Part shown: in pieces, positions 15,711 to 24,577 of the stretch | Numbering within the stretch: the stretch's first letter is position 1 | Layout of the letters: each line of letters opens with the position of its first letter | Position numbers and translations under genes: made by a program | Assembly (NCBI RefSeq): GCF_900129305.1 | Contig: NZ_FQVB01000015.1 | Location: forward strand, 38,763-102,762 | Source of the DNA: Desulfacinum infernum DSM 9756 | Lineage (GTDB): Bacteria > Desulfobacterota > Syntrophobacteria > Syntrophobacterales > DSM-9756 | Length of the DNA: 64,000 nt | Direction: 5' to 3' | The notes under the pieces: generated by a model | What the model saw: only the letters and a program-made list of their open reading frames with translations | What the model was told of the DNA's origin: nothing | Databases searched by the model: none

Positions 15711-18366
15711 GTGATTCCTTGCCTTCCCCGGCCTCCAGCTCCCGCCAGGCCAGTCTTCGCGCCAGGGCCGCCTCTTCTTCCCGGCTCCTCACCTCCCCGT
15801 TCAAGCGGGCATCCAGGATGCGGTTGAGGATCTTGGCGTAAACGGGGCCCGGGGGAATGCCCATCTCCTTGAGATCCCTCCCCCGGATTTCCGGCTGCAC
15901 GTGACGGTACCGGTGGAAATAGTGGCTGATGGCCCGCCGGACCTCTTCCCGCTGCGTGGTGGCCATCATGAACAGGATCTCTTCCGGCCTGAACGGTTGG
16001 AGTGCCCGATAGATAGCACTGGGGCGTTGGTGAGGCAACCGTAAAAAGTCCCCCAGGACCTGGTTAACCCTTTGAAACGTCCAGGCAATTCGCTCGCGCA
16101 TGTTCTGCGCCAGATCCAGGCGCTCCATGACCTTCTGAAGGTCCTTGTGCGGCAGCCGGGAAAGCAGCCCCAGGAAATAGACCCACCACGATTCCAGCGG
16201 CTCATCGAGAAAGCTCAGTTCGTACCAGGAGAGCACCTCCTTGATCTGCAGAAGCGTCTCCTCGGCCTTGGCATCGAAGCACACGCTGGGGCAGATGACT
16301 CCCAGCACGCCGAATTCCGCCATCCGACGGATGGCCGGCACCGGGTCCTCCTCCATGAGGATGTGCTGGATCTCGTGAAAGAGCCTCTGTCCCCCCAGCC
16401 GCTCGATGAGCCCGATCTTCACCGCGTGCCGGATGAGGCTGGCCGTCTGTTTGCCCACCCGGAACCCGAACCGCTGTTCGAACCGGATGGCGCGAAGGAT
16501 CCGAGTGGGATCCTCCACGAAGCTCAGGTTGTGCAGGACCCGGATGGCCTTTTCCTTGATATCCCGCTGGCCGCCGAAAAAGTCGATGAGCTGGCCGAAT
16601 TCGTCGGGGTTGAGGGCCAGGGCCAGCGTGTTGATGGTGAAGTCTCGCCGGTAGAGGTCCATCTTGAGGGAGCCGAACTGCACCACGGGAAGGGCGGCCG
16701 GGTACTGGTAGTATTCCAGGCGCGCCGTGGCCACGTCCACCTTCAGGTTGTCGTCGAAGATGAGCACCGCCGTGTTGAACTTCTTGTGACACCGCGCCCG
16801 AATCCCCGCCCTTTCGGCGAACGCCTTGGCGAAGGTGATCCCGTCGCCTTCCACCACGATGTCGATGTCCAGGTTGGGGCGGCGGAGCAGCAGATCCCGA
16901 ATGAACCCCCCCACCGCGTACACCTTATAGCCGAGCTCCTCGCCCAGTTCACCCAGGCGCCGGAGCAGCTCGATGATGTCCCGGGGCAGCTGCTCGGCCA
17001 GGACGCTGGTGATGTTCTTGCGGCGTCCCCACTGGCCCGCGGCCATGTCCTCCTTGAGGGCCACGGGCTCCCGGGACCGGTCCGTGATCAGGTGGTTCAG
17101 AAGATCCCGGCGGGTCACCACCCCCACCAGCTTGTCGTCTTCCATCACGGGCAGGATGCGCTGCTGGTGCTCCACCAGGTGCTCCTGGATCTCCACCAGG
17201 GTGGCCGTAGTCTGCACCGTGTTGAAGTCCCGGCTCATGTAGTCGGCCACCTTCTCGTCCCGCAGGCCGTGGTAGATGGCCTTTTCCACCACCTGTCGGT
17301 TGATGAGGCCCGCCACGCGCCCCTCTTCCAGCACGGGCATGGCGTTGATGTTGTAGCGCACCATGATCTCTTCCACCTGGCCCAGGGTGTTTTCCACGTC
17401 CACGGTGAGCACGGGGGAGCTCATGAGGGTGCGGGCGGTCACCGACGGCTTGATGGTGCTTTGGAGGAGCTCGAACAGGCGGTCTTCGGCCTGAATGAGG
17501 GTGAGGTCCCGGATGGTGGCGGACGCAGCCGTGGCGTGGCCGCCTCCGCCGAAGTAGGCCGCGATCTCGCCCACGTTCACGTCGGGGACCCGGCTTCTCG
17601 CCACCAGGTAGATCCGGTCCTCCATGCGCGCCAGGGCGAAGATGACGTCCAGGTTTTCCATGTCCTTGAGCTTGTGGACCAGGACGGCGAAATCCCCCAC
17701 GTACTTGTCCACGGAGACCGTGGCCACGCACACGTCCACGCCGTTGATGTTGTAGGTGCGGGCGGACTGGAGCAGCTCATTGAGAAGCGCCACCTGTTCC
17801 GCCGTGAGTTCCCGGGTCACCAGGTCGGAGACCATGTTGAGATCGGCCCCCTGTTCCACCAGGTAGGCGGCGGCCCGAAAGTCTTCCGGCGTGGTGGACG
17901 AAAAGGTGAAGGACCCCGTGTCTTCGAAGATCCCCAGGATGAGCATGGTGGCCTCTTCCGGGGTGATGGAGATACCGCGCTCCCGGATGAGTTCGGTGAG
18001 CAGGGTCACCGTGGCCCCCACGGGCTTCACGATCTCCACCGACCCGTGCACGTCGTCTTCCGCATCGGGGTGGTGATCGTAGATGTGCACGTCCACCCGG
18101 CCCGCCTCGATGAGCTCCCGGAACTTGCCGATGCGGGACGCCTGGCGCGTGTCCACCAGCACCAGCCGGGTCACCTGGTCCAGGTCCAGTCCCTTCAGCT
18201 TGGTGAAATCGAAGAGATACCCGGCCGTGCTCACGAAAAACTCCCGCAGGTTCTTTTCCTGCGATCCGGGAAAGACGAGCAGGGCGTCGGGATAGAGCTT
18301 CTTGGCCGCCACCATGGACGCCATGGCGTCGAAGTCGGCATTGAGGTGGGTGGTGATCACATCCAT
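15691..18366 (-). CDS. DHH phosphoesterase-CBS-tRNA nucleotidyltransferase fusion
   Basis: 891 residues in three parts. Residues 1-310 form a DHH/DHHA1 phosphoesterase (NADFDAMAS and YDHHPDAEDD near residue 97; GGGGHATAASATI near residue 270). Two CBS domains follow at about 315-430. From about 465 is a class II poly(A) polymerase/CCA-type head with GGFIRDLLLRRPNLDIDIVVEG (catalytic DxD) and a downstream RRDFTINTLAL. Such fusions in deltaproteobacteria are known as A-adding tRNA nucleotidyltransferases. The DHH part may remove nucleotides and the CBS pair may sense adenylates, both inference. Confidence 0.85.
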   Translation of the reverse strand: MDVITTHLNADFDAMASMVAAKKLYPDALLVFPGSQEKNLREFFVSTAGYLFDFTKLKGLDLDQVTRLVLVDTRQASRIGKFRELIEAGRVDVHIYDHHPDAEDDVHGSVEIVKPVGATVTLLTELIRERGISITPEEATMLILGIFEDTGSFTFSSTTPEDFRAAAYLVEQGADLNMVSDLVTRELTAEQVALLNELLQSARTYNINGVDVCVATVSVDKYVGDFAVLVHKLKDMENLDVIFALARMEDRIYLVARSRVPDVNVGEIAAYFGGGGHATAASATIRDLTLIQAEDRLFELLQSTIKPSVTARTLMSSPVLTVDVENTLGQVEEIMVRYNINAMPVLEEGRVAGLINRQVVEKAIYHGLRDEKVADYMSRDFNTVQTTATLVEIQEHLVEHQQRILPVMEDDKLVGVVTRRDLLNHLITDRSREPVALKEDMAAGQWGRRKNITSVLAEQLPRDIIELLRRLGELGEELGYKVYAVGGFIRDLLLRRPNLDIDIVVEGDGITFAKAFAERAGIRARCHKKFNTAVLIFDDNLKVDVATARLEYYQYPAALPVVQFGSLKMDLYRRDFTINTLALALNPDEFGQLIDFFGGQRDIKEKAIRVLHNLSFVEDPTRILRAIRFEQRFGFRVGKQTASLIRHAVKIGLIERLGGQRLFHEIQHILMEEDPVPAIRRMAEFGVLGVICPSVCFDAKAEETLLQIKEVLSWYELSFLDEPLESWWVYFLGLLSRLPHKDLQKVMERLDLAQNMRERIAWTFQRVNQVLGDFLRLPHQRPSAIYRALQPFRPEEILFMMATTQREEVRRAISHYFHRYRHVQPEIRGRDLKEMGIPPGPVYAKILNRILDARLNGEVRSREEEAALARRLAWRELEAGEGKESHVHGSD

Positions 18367-18399
18367 TGGAAAGCACCTTGATTGCGTATGTCGGGACCC

Positions 18400-19302
18400 T
18401 CATCCCCGCGGGTGGTGGGCCTGGTGGATCTTCTTGAGCCGCTCCCGGGCCACGGCCGTGTAGATCTGGGTGGTGCTGATGTCCGCATGGCCCAGCATCA
18501 CCTGGAGCAACCGGAGATCGGCGCCGTTTTCCAGAAGATGGGTGGCGAAGGAATGGCGGAGCACGTGGGGACTCACCTTCCCGGACACCCCGGCGGCCGC
18601 GGCGTACTTTTTCACCATCTTCCACACGCCCTGTCGGGACAGCCGTGCGCCCTGGGCGTTCAGGAAGACCACGTCCCGATCCTTCCGGCACGCCAACTGA
18701 GGCCGTCCCCATTCAAGATAAGTCTTCAGGGCGTCCACGGCATATTCGCCCAAAGGCACCAGGCGCTCCTTGTCCCCCTTGCCGCGAACGATCAGGTAGC
18801 CCGCTTCCAGGTTGAGCTGCGGGAATCGCAGATCCACCAGTTCCGAAACGCGAAGTCCCGTGGCGTAAAGGATTTCCAGGATGGCCCGGTCCCGCATCCC
18901 CAGAGGCGTGGCCGTATCGGGCATGTTCAATAGGGCTTCCACCTGCTCTCCGTTCAATACCTTGGGAAGCAAGGCCGGCATCTTGGGGAAGGTGATCCGG
19001 GCGGCGGGATTGGCGTCGATCAGGTCCTTCGATTCCAGAAAGCGGAAAAACGAGCGAACGGCGGCCAGACGCCGGGCCCGGCTCCGGGGATTCAGGCCCT
19101 TCACAGCCTGGCGGAAGTAGCCGGAGAGCTCTTCGCGGTCCACCTCGCGCCAGCTTTCCACGCCCCGCTTGGAAAGGTAGTCCGTCAGGTGCGCCAGATC
19201 CGACGCGTAGGCGCTCACCGTGTGCGAACTGAGCCGCCTTTCGGTCACAAGGTAGGTGAGAAAGCGATCCACCAACCGGTCCACCGCACCTCCTCGCCGC
19301 AC
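18400..19302 (-). CDS. xerD: Tyrosine recombinase XerD
   Basis: 300 residues, the usual length. The N-terminal SAM-like domain (VDRFLTYLVTERRLSSHTVSAY) is followed by the catalytic domain with Arg in ATGLRVSELVDL, Lys in GKGDKERLVPL, HVLRHSFATHLL, the second His in LGHADISTTQIYT, and the nucleophile Tyr in that last block. All Arg-Lys-His-Arg-His-Tyr positions are intact. It acts in resolving chromosome dimers at dif with XerC. The context is housekeeping, not phage-like, favouring XerD over an element integrase. Confidence 0.88.
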   Translation of the reverse strand: MRRGGAVDRLVDRFLTYLVTERRLSSHTVSAYASDLAHLTDYLSKRGVESWREVDREELSGYFRQAVKGLNPRSRARRLAAVRSFFRFLESKDLIDANPAARITFPKMPALLPKVLNGEQVEALLNMPDTATPLGMRDRAILEILYATGLRVSELVDLRFPQLNLEAGYLIVRGKGDKERLVPLGEYAVDALKTYLEWGRPQLACRKDRDVVFLNAQGARLSRQGVWKMVKKYAAAAGVSGKVSPHVLRHSFATHLLENGADLRLLQVMLGHADISTTQIYTAVARERLKKIHQAHHPRG

Positions 19303-19329
19303 GCTCCCGTCCGCCGTCCTGCACCGGGT

Positions 19330-20979
19330 CTACTGTTTCTTTCGTAACGGCACCGAGTAGGTCTGGAAGTGGAAGTCCACCAGGAGGGAGGTTTCCACTT
19401 CGTCCGCCTTCCGGTGCGTGGAAACCACGTCGATCTGGTGGGTCCTTCCCTCCTCGTCCGGCACCCGAATGGTCTCGCCGTCCCGAAAGCCCCCCCGCCG
19501 GTACCACACCTGGGGCGGCAGCAGCCAGGCCTTGCCGAAGGTGTCCTCGAACCGGAAATAGTCCAGGGCGTCCTTGGGAAACTGCACGTAGAGACAGAGC
19601 TCTTCGTCGGTGGCGGGACGGCGCAGCTTCTCTTCCAGATCCCTTTTCCTGGCGTCCAGATCCACGTCCGGAAGGTCCTGGATCCCCGCCTCGTCGGCCA
19701 GGATCTGGTACCATTTCTTGCCGTCCCGGCGCCGATGCTCCAGCACCTTCTCGTAGATCCACTGCTGGGGTTCGTAGAACGGAAAGGGTCCGTAGCGGCC
19801 CAGCAGCAGGTTTTTCAGGTCGTCCGTGGGGTTCTCGTAGCGGCCGTAGATCACGTTGCTCACCGCCGTACTCCACAAAATCTGGCTTCCCGGCGTGACC
19901 GACCAGATGTTGCCCAACTCGCGGTTCACCTCCATGAGCTCACTGAAGATCTCGTGGATCCGCTCCAGCAGGCCCAGCTTTTCCGCCTGCTCGAAGGCGA
20001 TGCTGGCCGCCCCCCCCGTGAGCTTGTGCCGCTTGACCGTGGGGTCGAACCCGCGAAAGGGCGTCTCGAACCGCTCGTAATGGCGCCGTTCTCGGCGAAG
20101 CAGGTCGGATGCGTCCACGATGGGCTGCACCTTGAGTCCCGGCGCCTTGTAGCCGTCATCGTTCAGGGTCTGGATGAGGCTGAGAGCCGGGGCCTGGGAA
20201 TACATGCCGCCGAAGCCGTGGTCGGCCACCTCCACGATCTTCACCCCGTTTTCCACCGCCGCCACCATGCGCCCCAGGTCGTTCCCGTCCGTGTTGTGGC
20301 CGTGGTAGGCCAGGATGAGTTCCGGGTACCGGGCCTTGATGGCCGCCACCAGCGAAGCGATCCTCCGGGGGCTTCCCACGGCCGAATGGTTCTTGATGCC
20401 CAGAATGATCTCGTCGCCGAAGGTGTCGAGGATTTCGCCCACCTTGGCCACGTAGTACTCGTCGGTGTGCCCCACGCCCGTATTGAAGCAGATGCAGGGC
20501 ATGAGGAGCCTGCCGGCCTCCTGGACCTCGCGCCCCACCACTTCCAGGTTGGGAACGTGGTTGAGAAAGTCATACACCCGCCACACGTCGATATAGCGGG
20601 CGAAGAGGCGCACCGTCATGCGCAGCACGTTGTCCGGATACGGACGGTAGCCGAAGAGGTTCCTCCCCCGGCAGACGGTCTGGATGAGGGTGTGGGGCAT
20701 GCGCTTTTTCACCAGCCGAAGCTTTTCGAAGGGATTGATCTGCTTGTTCATGAGGTCCAGGTGGACCGAAGCGCCGCCGCTGATCTCGAAGGCAAAGTAG
20801 CCCGTATCGTCCCGGTAGGGAGCCACCCGCAGGGTGGTGCGCGGTAGAATCCGGCACTTGAAGTCCGACTGCGACACGTCCCGTTCGTTGTTGGTGAGAA
20901 AATATCCGGGAGTCTCCCGCAGGAAGGCGAGGATCTCCCGAACGCTCATCTTCGGTGTGACCCGTTCTCTATCCGGCAT
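19330..20979 (-). CDS. Carboxyltransferase subunit (pyruvate carboxylase B-like), without biotin carrier domain
   Basis: 549 residues. The region NERDVSQSDFKCRI, the later FEISGGASVHLDLM and YPDNVLRMTV follow the TIM-barrel carboxyltransferase of pyruvate carboxylase, oxaloacetate decarboxylase and transcarboxylase 5S. A metal site of HGHN type is visible (AYHGHNTDGNDLG). The allosteric/PYC_OADA-like C-terminal half follows. The protein ends in PLRKKQ with no MKM-type biotin lysine motif, unlike most PycB proteins. The biotin carboxylase partner is 498 bp upstream on the same strand. Together they would carboxylate a 2-oxo acid or acyl-CoA if a carrier is supplied from elsewhere. Confidence 0.75.
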   Translation of the reverse strand: MPDRERVTPKMSVREILAFLRETPGYFLTNNERDVSQSDFKCRILPRTTLRVAPYRDDTGYFAFEISGGASVHLDLMNKQINPFEKLRLVKKRMPHTLIQTVCRGRNLFGYRPYPDNVLRMTVRLFARYIDVWRVYDFLNHVPNLEVVGREVQEAGRLLMPCICFNTGVGHTDEYYVAKVGEILDTFGDEIILGIKNHSAVGSPRRIASLVAAIKARYPELILAYHGHNTDGNDLGRMVAAVENGVKIVEVADHGFGGMYSQAPALSLIQTLNDDGYKAPGLKVQPIVDASDLLRRERRHYERFETPFRGFDPTVKRHKLTGGAASIAFEQAEKLGLLERIHEIFSELMEVNRELGNIWSVTPGSQILWSTAVSNVIYGRYENPTDDLKNLLLGRYGPFPFYEPQQWIYEKVLEHRRRDGKKWYQILADEAGIQDLPDVDLDARKRDLEEKLRRPATDEELCLYVQFPKDALDYFRFEDTFGKAWLLPPQVWYRRGGFRDGETIRVPDEEGRTHQIDVVSTHRKADEVETSLLVDFHFQTYSVPLRKKQ

Positions 20980-21096
20980 GGCCCTTCACTCCGTCGGTGT
21001 TTCCGCGATCTGCCCCGCCCCCTTGCATCACCTCGCGCAGCATCTTTCGGGCTAGGACGGGGAGCGTGGATCTAACGCTTTCTCCAGTTATAGACA

Positions 21097-21258
21097 CCTA
21101 AATTGGACAATTCTTTCCCATCGCGAGGTTCCGGCGGGCGGGCGTAAAGCCCGCCCCTACGCAGGCGGATGGACCTATTGAGTAGGGGCGGGGTTTATCC
21201 CCGCCCGCTCTTCGCACGAAGATGAGAAGAATACAGCAAAAGAATCGCTCCATTTAGG
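21097..21258. mobile_element. MITE-like element, copy 1
   Basis: 162 bp bounded by imperfect inverted repeats CCTAAATTGGACAATTCTTT (left) and, read inward from the right, CCTAAATGGAGCGATTCTTT. The interior holds GGGCGGGCGTAAAGCCCGCCCC and GTAGGGGCGGGGTTTATCCCC palindromic blocks. Related copies lie at 23917-24074 and 36789-36949. There is no coding capacity, so it would need a transposase from elsewhere. Confidence 0.7.
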
Positions 21259-21476
21259 AAACTCCAGCTTCCGCGGTGCGTCGGTTCGTAGAATCCTCGG
21301 GACACCCTCCTAGGAGCTTGTCTAAAAATGGCTCATTTGCCCCTTCCAACGTCCATCCGTCATCCCCGCGAAGCTTGTCCCCGGCTTGAACGGGGAGCGG
21401 GGATCCAGGGTTTCCGGCATCTTATGGACTCCCGCTTGCGCGGGAGTGACGGGTGGCGGCGTCCCCGGACACCCTT
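21259..21476. other. Noncoding DNA between MITE copy 1 and the biotin carboxylase gene
   Basis: No gene seen. The stretch around 21355-21455 contains palindromic text of the GTCATCCCCGCGAAGCTTGTC and CGCTTGCGCGGGAGTGACGG kind, typical of dispersed intergenic repeats in proteobacteria. Confidence 0.5.
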
Positions 21477-22919
21477 CTACGCGCTTTCGGCGTAGGGATT
21501 GTACCCGTAGGCGTTGATCTCCGCGATGAGCCGCGCCAGGCGGTCCAGCTCCGGCACTTCCTCCCGGTAATCCAGCAGCTGCGGATGGGTGTCGATGTAG
21601 GACGTGTCAAAATTCTGGTGGATGAAGTCCGGGTCCTCCACGATCTGCTTGTAGAACGGGATCGTGGTCTTGACACCCACGATGCTGAACCCGTCAAGGG
21701 CGCGACGCAGCCGGTCCACCGCTTCCCGCCAGGTGAACCCGTACACGGTGAGCTTGACCAGCATGGAGTCGTAATAGCGGGGAATTTCGTATCCCTGGTA
21801 GATGCACCCGTCCAGGCGCACGCCGTGGCCTCCCGGGGACTGGTAGATGCGGATGAGCCCGGGACTGGGCATGAACCCGTTTTTGGGATCTTCGGCGTTG
21901 ATGCGCAGTTCGATGGCGTAGCCGCGCACCTGCACGTCTTCCTGCCGGAAGGACAGGGGCTCCCCGGCGGCGATCCGGAGCTGCTCGCGCACGATGTCCA
22001 CCCCGGTGACCATCTCGGTGACCGTGTGTTCCACCTGGATGCGCGTGTTCACCTCCAGAAAGTAGTACTGGTCTTCGGAATCCACCAGGAATTCCACGGT
22101 TCCGGCGTTCACGTAATCGGTGGCTTGGGCCGCCCGGACGGCGTCGGCGCAGATCCGCTCCTCCACCAGGGCCGGCAGGCTGGCCGGAGCGATCTCGATC
22201 ATCTTCTGGTGACGGCGCTGAATGGAGCAGTTGCGTGTGCCCAGGTGAATCACGTTGCCGTGGCCGTCGGCCAGGATCTGCACCTCCACGTGGCGCGGGT
22301 TTTGGAGGCCCTTTTCCAGGTAGATCCGGTCGTCCCCGAAGGCCATGCGCGCTTCCGAGCGGGCGAGCCGCAGTCCCTTGATCAGTTCCGCCGTGTCCTT
22401 GACCGCCCGAATTCCCCGGCCGCCTCCGCCGGCCACGGCCTTCACCATGATGGGAAAGCCGTGAAGCCGGGCGAATTCCAAGGCCTCCTTTTCCCCGTCC
22501 TGCCCTTCGGCCAGAACCCCGCTTCCCGGAATCACCGGGATGCCGGCTTCGGTCATGACCTTTCGGGCGATGACCTTGCTGCCCATGTCGGAAATCACCT
22601 GGGGGGGCGGCCCCACGAAGATGAGTCCGTTGTCGGTGCAGCGCTTGGAAAAGAGCGGGTTTTCCGCGAGAAAGCCGTAGCCCGGGTGGATGGCGTCGGC
22701 CCCCACGGCCTTGGCCGCCTGGATGATGCGATCGATGTCCAGATAGTCCTTGCGCGGCCCGGACCCGATGCACACCGCCTCGTCGCTCTTCATGATGTGC
22801 ATGGCCGTCTTGTCGGTTTCCTCGTAGATCGCCACGGTCCGGATCCCCAGTTCCTGGGCCGAACGCATGATGCGAATGGCGATTTCCCCCCGATTGGCCA
22901 CCAGAAGCTTTTTGAACAT
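21477..22919 (-). CDS. Biotin carboxylase subunit (AccC/PycA-like)
   Basis: 480 residues from ATG 22919, which has AAAGGG nine bases upstream; the ATG at 22940 lacks a site. It begins MFKKLLVANRGEIAIRIMR as in all biotin carboxylases. The ATP-grasp glycine loop AVAGGGGRGIRAV and the CSIQRRHQKMIE and FLEVNTRIQVEH blocks carry ATP, metal and bicarbonate residues. It carboxylates the biotin of a carrier protein using ATP and bicarbonate. Pairing with the carboxyltransferase downstream suggests a two-subunit pyruvate-carboxylase-like enzyme rather than fatty-acid AccC, although AccC remains possible. Confidence 0.88.
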   Translation of the reverse strand: MFKKLLVANRGEIAIRIMRSAQELGIRTVAIYEETDKTAMHIMKSDEAVCIGSGPRKDYLDIDRIIQAAKAVGADAIHPGYGFLAENPLFSKRCTDNGLIFVGPPPQVISDMGSKVIARKVMTEAGIPVIPGSGVLAEGQDGEKEALEFARLHGFPIMVKAVAGGGGRGIRAVKDTAELIKGLRLARSEARMAFGDDRIYLEKGLQNPRHVEVQILADGHGNVIHLGTRNCSIQRRHQKMIEIAPASLPALVEERICADAVRAAQATDYVNAGTVEFLVDSEDQYYFLEVNTRIQVEHTVTEMVTGVDIVREQLRIAAGEPLSFRQEDVQVRGYAIELRINAEDPKNGFMPSPGLIRIYQSPGGHGVRLDGCIYQGYEIPRYYDSMLVKLTVYGFTWREAVDRLRRALDGFSIVGVKTTIPFYKQIVEDPDFIHQNFDTSYIDTHPQLLDYREEVPELDRLARLIAEINAYGYNPYAESA

Positions 22920-23210
22920 GGGCTGCCCTTTCGTTGCCATACAGGACCGCTCGGGCTCCGGACATGCCGGCGCCGGATCTCCAAACCTCTTTCATGGTCC
23001 AAGGGACCGGAAGACGATAATCCCTCAGGGTGAAGCGCGCCGTCACACGGCGGCTGCAGACGCGGCACGGAGAAGACCGTCGGCCATCTCGTGCGAGTGG
23101 CTAGCACTCATAGCATAGAGCCTTGGGGGGATCAACGGCGCAATGGCGGGGCTGTCTCAGGCATGCTCGAAAGGCGGGAACCCATGGACCGCGGAAGGAA
23201 CCCCGTCCGC

Positions 23211-23474
23211 TTACGGCCGGGGAGCGGGCCGCCGCCTCTGTTCACGCCGTCGTCGGCTCATCTGGTTGAGATACTCGCGATCCAGCAGACTGCACTTGTA
23301 GGGCTTGATCACCTCGGTGACCTCCCACTTGGGCCGATTCACGTCCTGGAGAAGCTCCTTGATGCTGTTCCAATAGCCCGGGCTGTAGAACTCGCAGTCC
23401 TTGCCTTCATTAAAGAATTCACAATGCTGCTGGCTCACGTACTTTTCGTACTTCTTGCAGTATTTGATTTTCAT
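23211..23474 (-). CDS. Small cysteine-containing protein of unknown function
   Basis: 87 residues with a very strong ribosome site (GGAGGAAGTTGG then ATG), which is the main support for it being a gene. Four cysteines are spread as C6, C18, C27 and C61; the first three fit a small metal-binding or disulfide knuckle (KYCKKYEKY, QHCEFFNEGKDCEFY). The C-terminus is strongly basic (RRRREQRRRPAPRP). It is upstream of the biotin carboxylase on the same strand but about 290 bp away. No family recognised. Confidence 0.65.
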   Translation of the reverse strand: MKIKYCKKYEKYVSQQHCEFFNEGKDCEFYSPGYWNSIKELLQDVNRPKWEVTEVIKPYKCSLLDREYLNQMSRRRREQRRRPAPRP

Positions 23475-23599
23475 CCAACTTCCTCCTTCTTTCTCCGAGC
23501 CCCCTTGGGTGAGGGGGCCGTGGAACGCTCGTACGGTATTTTAAGCACAAACCGTGCCGACGGCAAGGCGCCCCACCCCTTTTCCAGTACATATTTTCC

Positions 23600-23628
23600 T
23601 TTACAACGGGCCCGCAAGCCGCTATAAA
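23600..23628 (+). promoter_or_regulatory. Promoter of tRNA-Trp
   Basis: TTTACA at 23600-23605, a 17-bp spacer and TATAAA at 23623-23628 form a near-consensus sigma-70 promoter. The -10 box ends 12 bp before the tRNA 5' end. Confidence 0.75.
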
Positions 23629-23640
23629 GGCCACGGCTTT

Positions 23641-23717
23641 AGGCCAGTAGCTCGAACGGCTAGAGCACCGGACTCCAAATCCGGGGGTTGGGGGTTCGAA
23701 TCCCTCCTGGCCTGCCA
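23641..23717 (+). tRNA. tRNA-Trp (anticodon CCA)
   Basis: 77 nt with AGGCCAG/CTGGCCT acceptor stem, anticodon stem CCGGA/TCCGG enclosing CTCCAAA (anticodon CCA), T-arm GGGGGTTCGAATCCCTC and encoded CCA. A hairpin terminator follows at once. Confidence 0.95.
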
Positions 23718-23724
23718 GAAAAAA

Positions 23725-23764
23725 CAAGGGGTTGCAGCTTCACGGCTGTGACCCCTTTTTTCTT
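23725..23764 (+). terminator. Terminator of tRNA-Trp
   Basis: AAGGGGTtGCAGC pairs with GCTGtGACCCCTT, followed by TTTTTC. The arms resemble those of the tRNA-Val terminator at 11207-11244. Confidence 0.85.
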
Positions 23765-23916
23765 GCGCACCCGCCGCGTCCCTGGGAAAAGCTGCCCACC
23801 CCTCCCCGCACGCCGGCCGTAGAGACGAATCATCATTCGCCCCTACGGGTGCCTCTTGGCCCCCAAGACCTCTCAGCTCTCGCCGTGCAGGACTCCCGGA
23901 GCCGGCTGAATGTGAC

Positions 23917-24074
23917 ACCCGTTGGACGATTTCTTCCCTCCAGCGATCCGCGCCGGCGGGCATAGCGCCCGCCGCTACGAGACGCATTGCGCCCCTTGGG
24001 TAGGGGCGGGGTTCATCCCCGCCCGCCAACCCCGCAGCGACGAGAGAATCCGCCAAGGAAATCGCCCGATTTTA
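23917..24074. mobile_element. MITE-like element, copy 2 (diverged)
   Basis: About 158 bp. It starts ACCCGTTGGACGATTTCTT and ends AAGGAAATCGCCCGATTTTA, imperfect inverted repeats matching those of copies at 21097 and 36789. The interior has GGCGGGCATAGCGCCCGCC and GTAGGGGCGGGGTTCATCCCC in the same order as the other copies. Confidence 0.6.
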
Positions 24075-24577
24075 TTTGCAACGCGACCTTGCTCCGTTCG
24101 TGTGCGCGTCCTGTAGGGGCGAATCATCATTCGCCCCTACAGGTGCTTCGTTTTCAAAGGTGTGCTTCATGCTTCGTTGGCACACGATCCCCGTGATGGG
24201 AGTCGAAGTGAAGGAGTAGCGCTTTCGGCGCCTTGGGGGAGCTTGTCCGAGAACGCCGGGGATGATCTCTTTTCCCGTAGCGCAGCCCTTTAGGGCTGCG
24301 GAGGAATCCCCCGCCGCCGGATGGCCCATCACATACGGCTGCCAACTTCAAGTGGTTACGATGCCCCTTCCCCGCGGCTACGAAAAGAGCGGCAATGCCC
24401 GGGCTATTCTGTCGGAGAGTTATTCTCCGAGAAGCTTCCGGAGCGGCCCCGACCGCGATCCGGATCGCCGGCAAGCCGGCTCCCACGGAAAACGTTTCTC
24501 GCTTCGCCCTGTCATCCGGGCGGGGCGGCGAGTCCCGCCACGACCGTTGGATGCGAAAACGAAAGGTGCTTGCCGTC
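24075..24577. other. Noncoding stretch with small palindromes
   Basis: No supported gene. It includes GTAGGGGCGAATCATCATTCGCCCCTAC-type palindromes (one near 24114-24141, a related one near 23820-23847) and CGCAGCCCTTTAGGGCTGCG near 24281-24300, similar to one at about 6485-6510. Confidence 0.5.

Noticed and set aside
16072..18381. 769-codon plus-strand open frame
   Set aside because: Antisense to the DHH-CBS-nucleotidyltransferase gene, His/Val/Gly-rich as expected from a shadow frame.
23725..23764. Similar terminators of the two tRNA genes as a mobile or regulatory repeat
   Set aside because: Both are ordinary hairpin-plus-T-run terminators directly after tRNAs; shared GGGGTTGC arms are not enough for a separate function.
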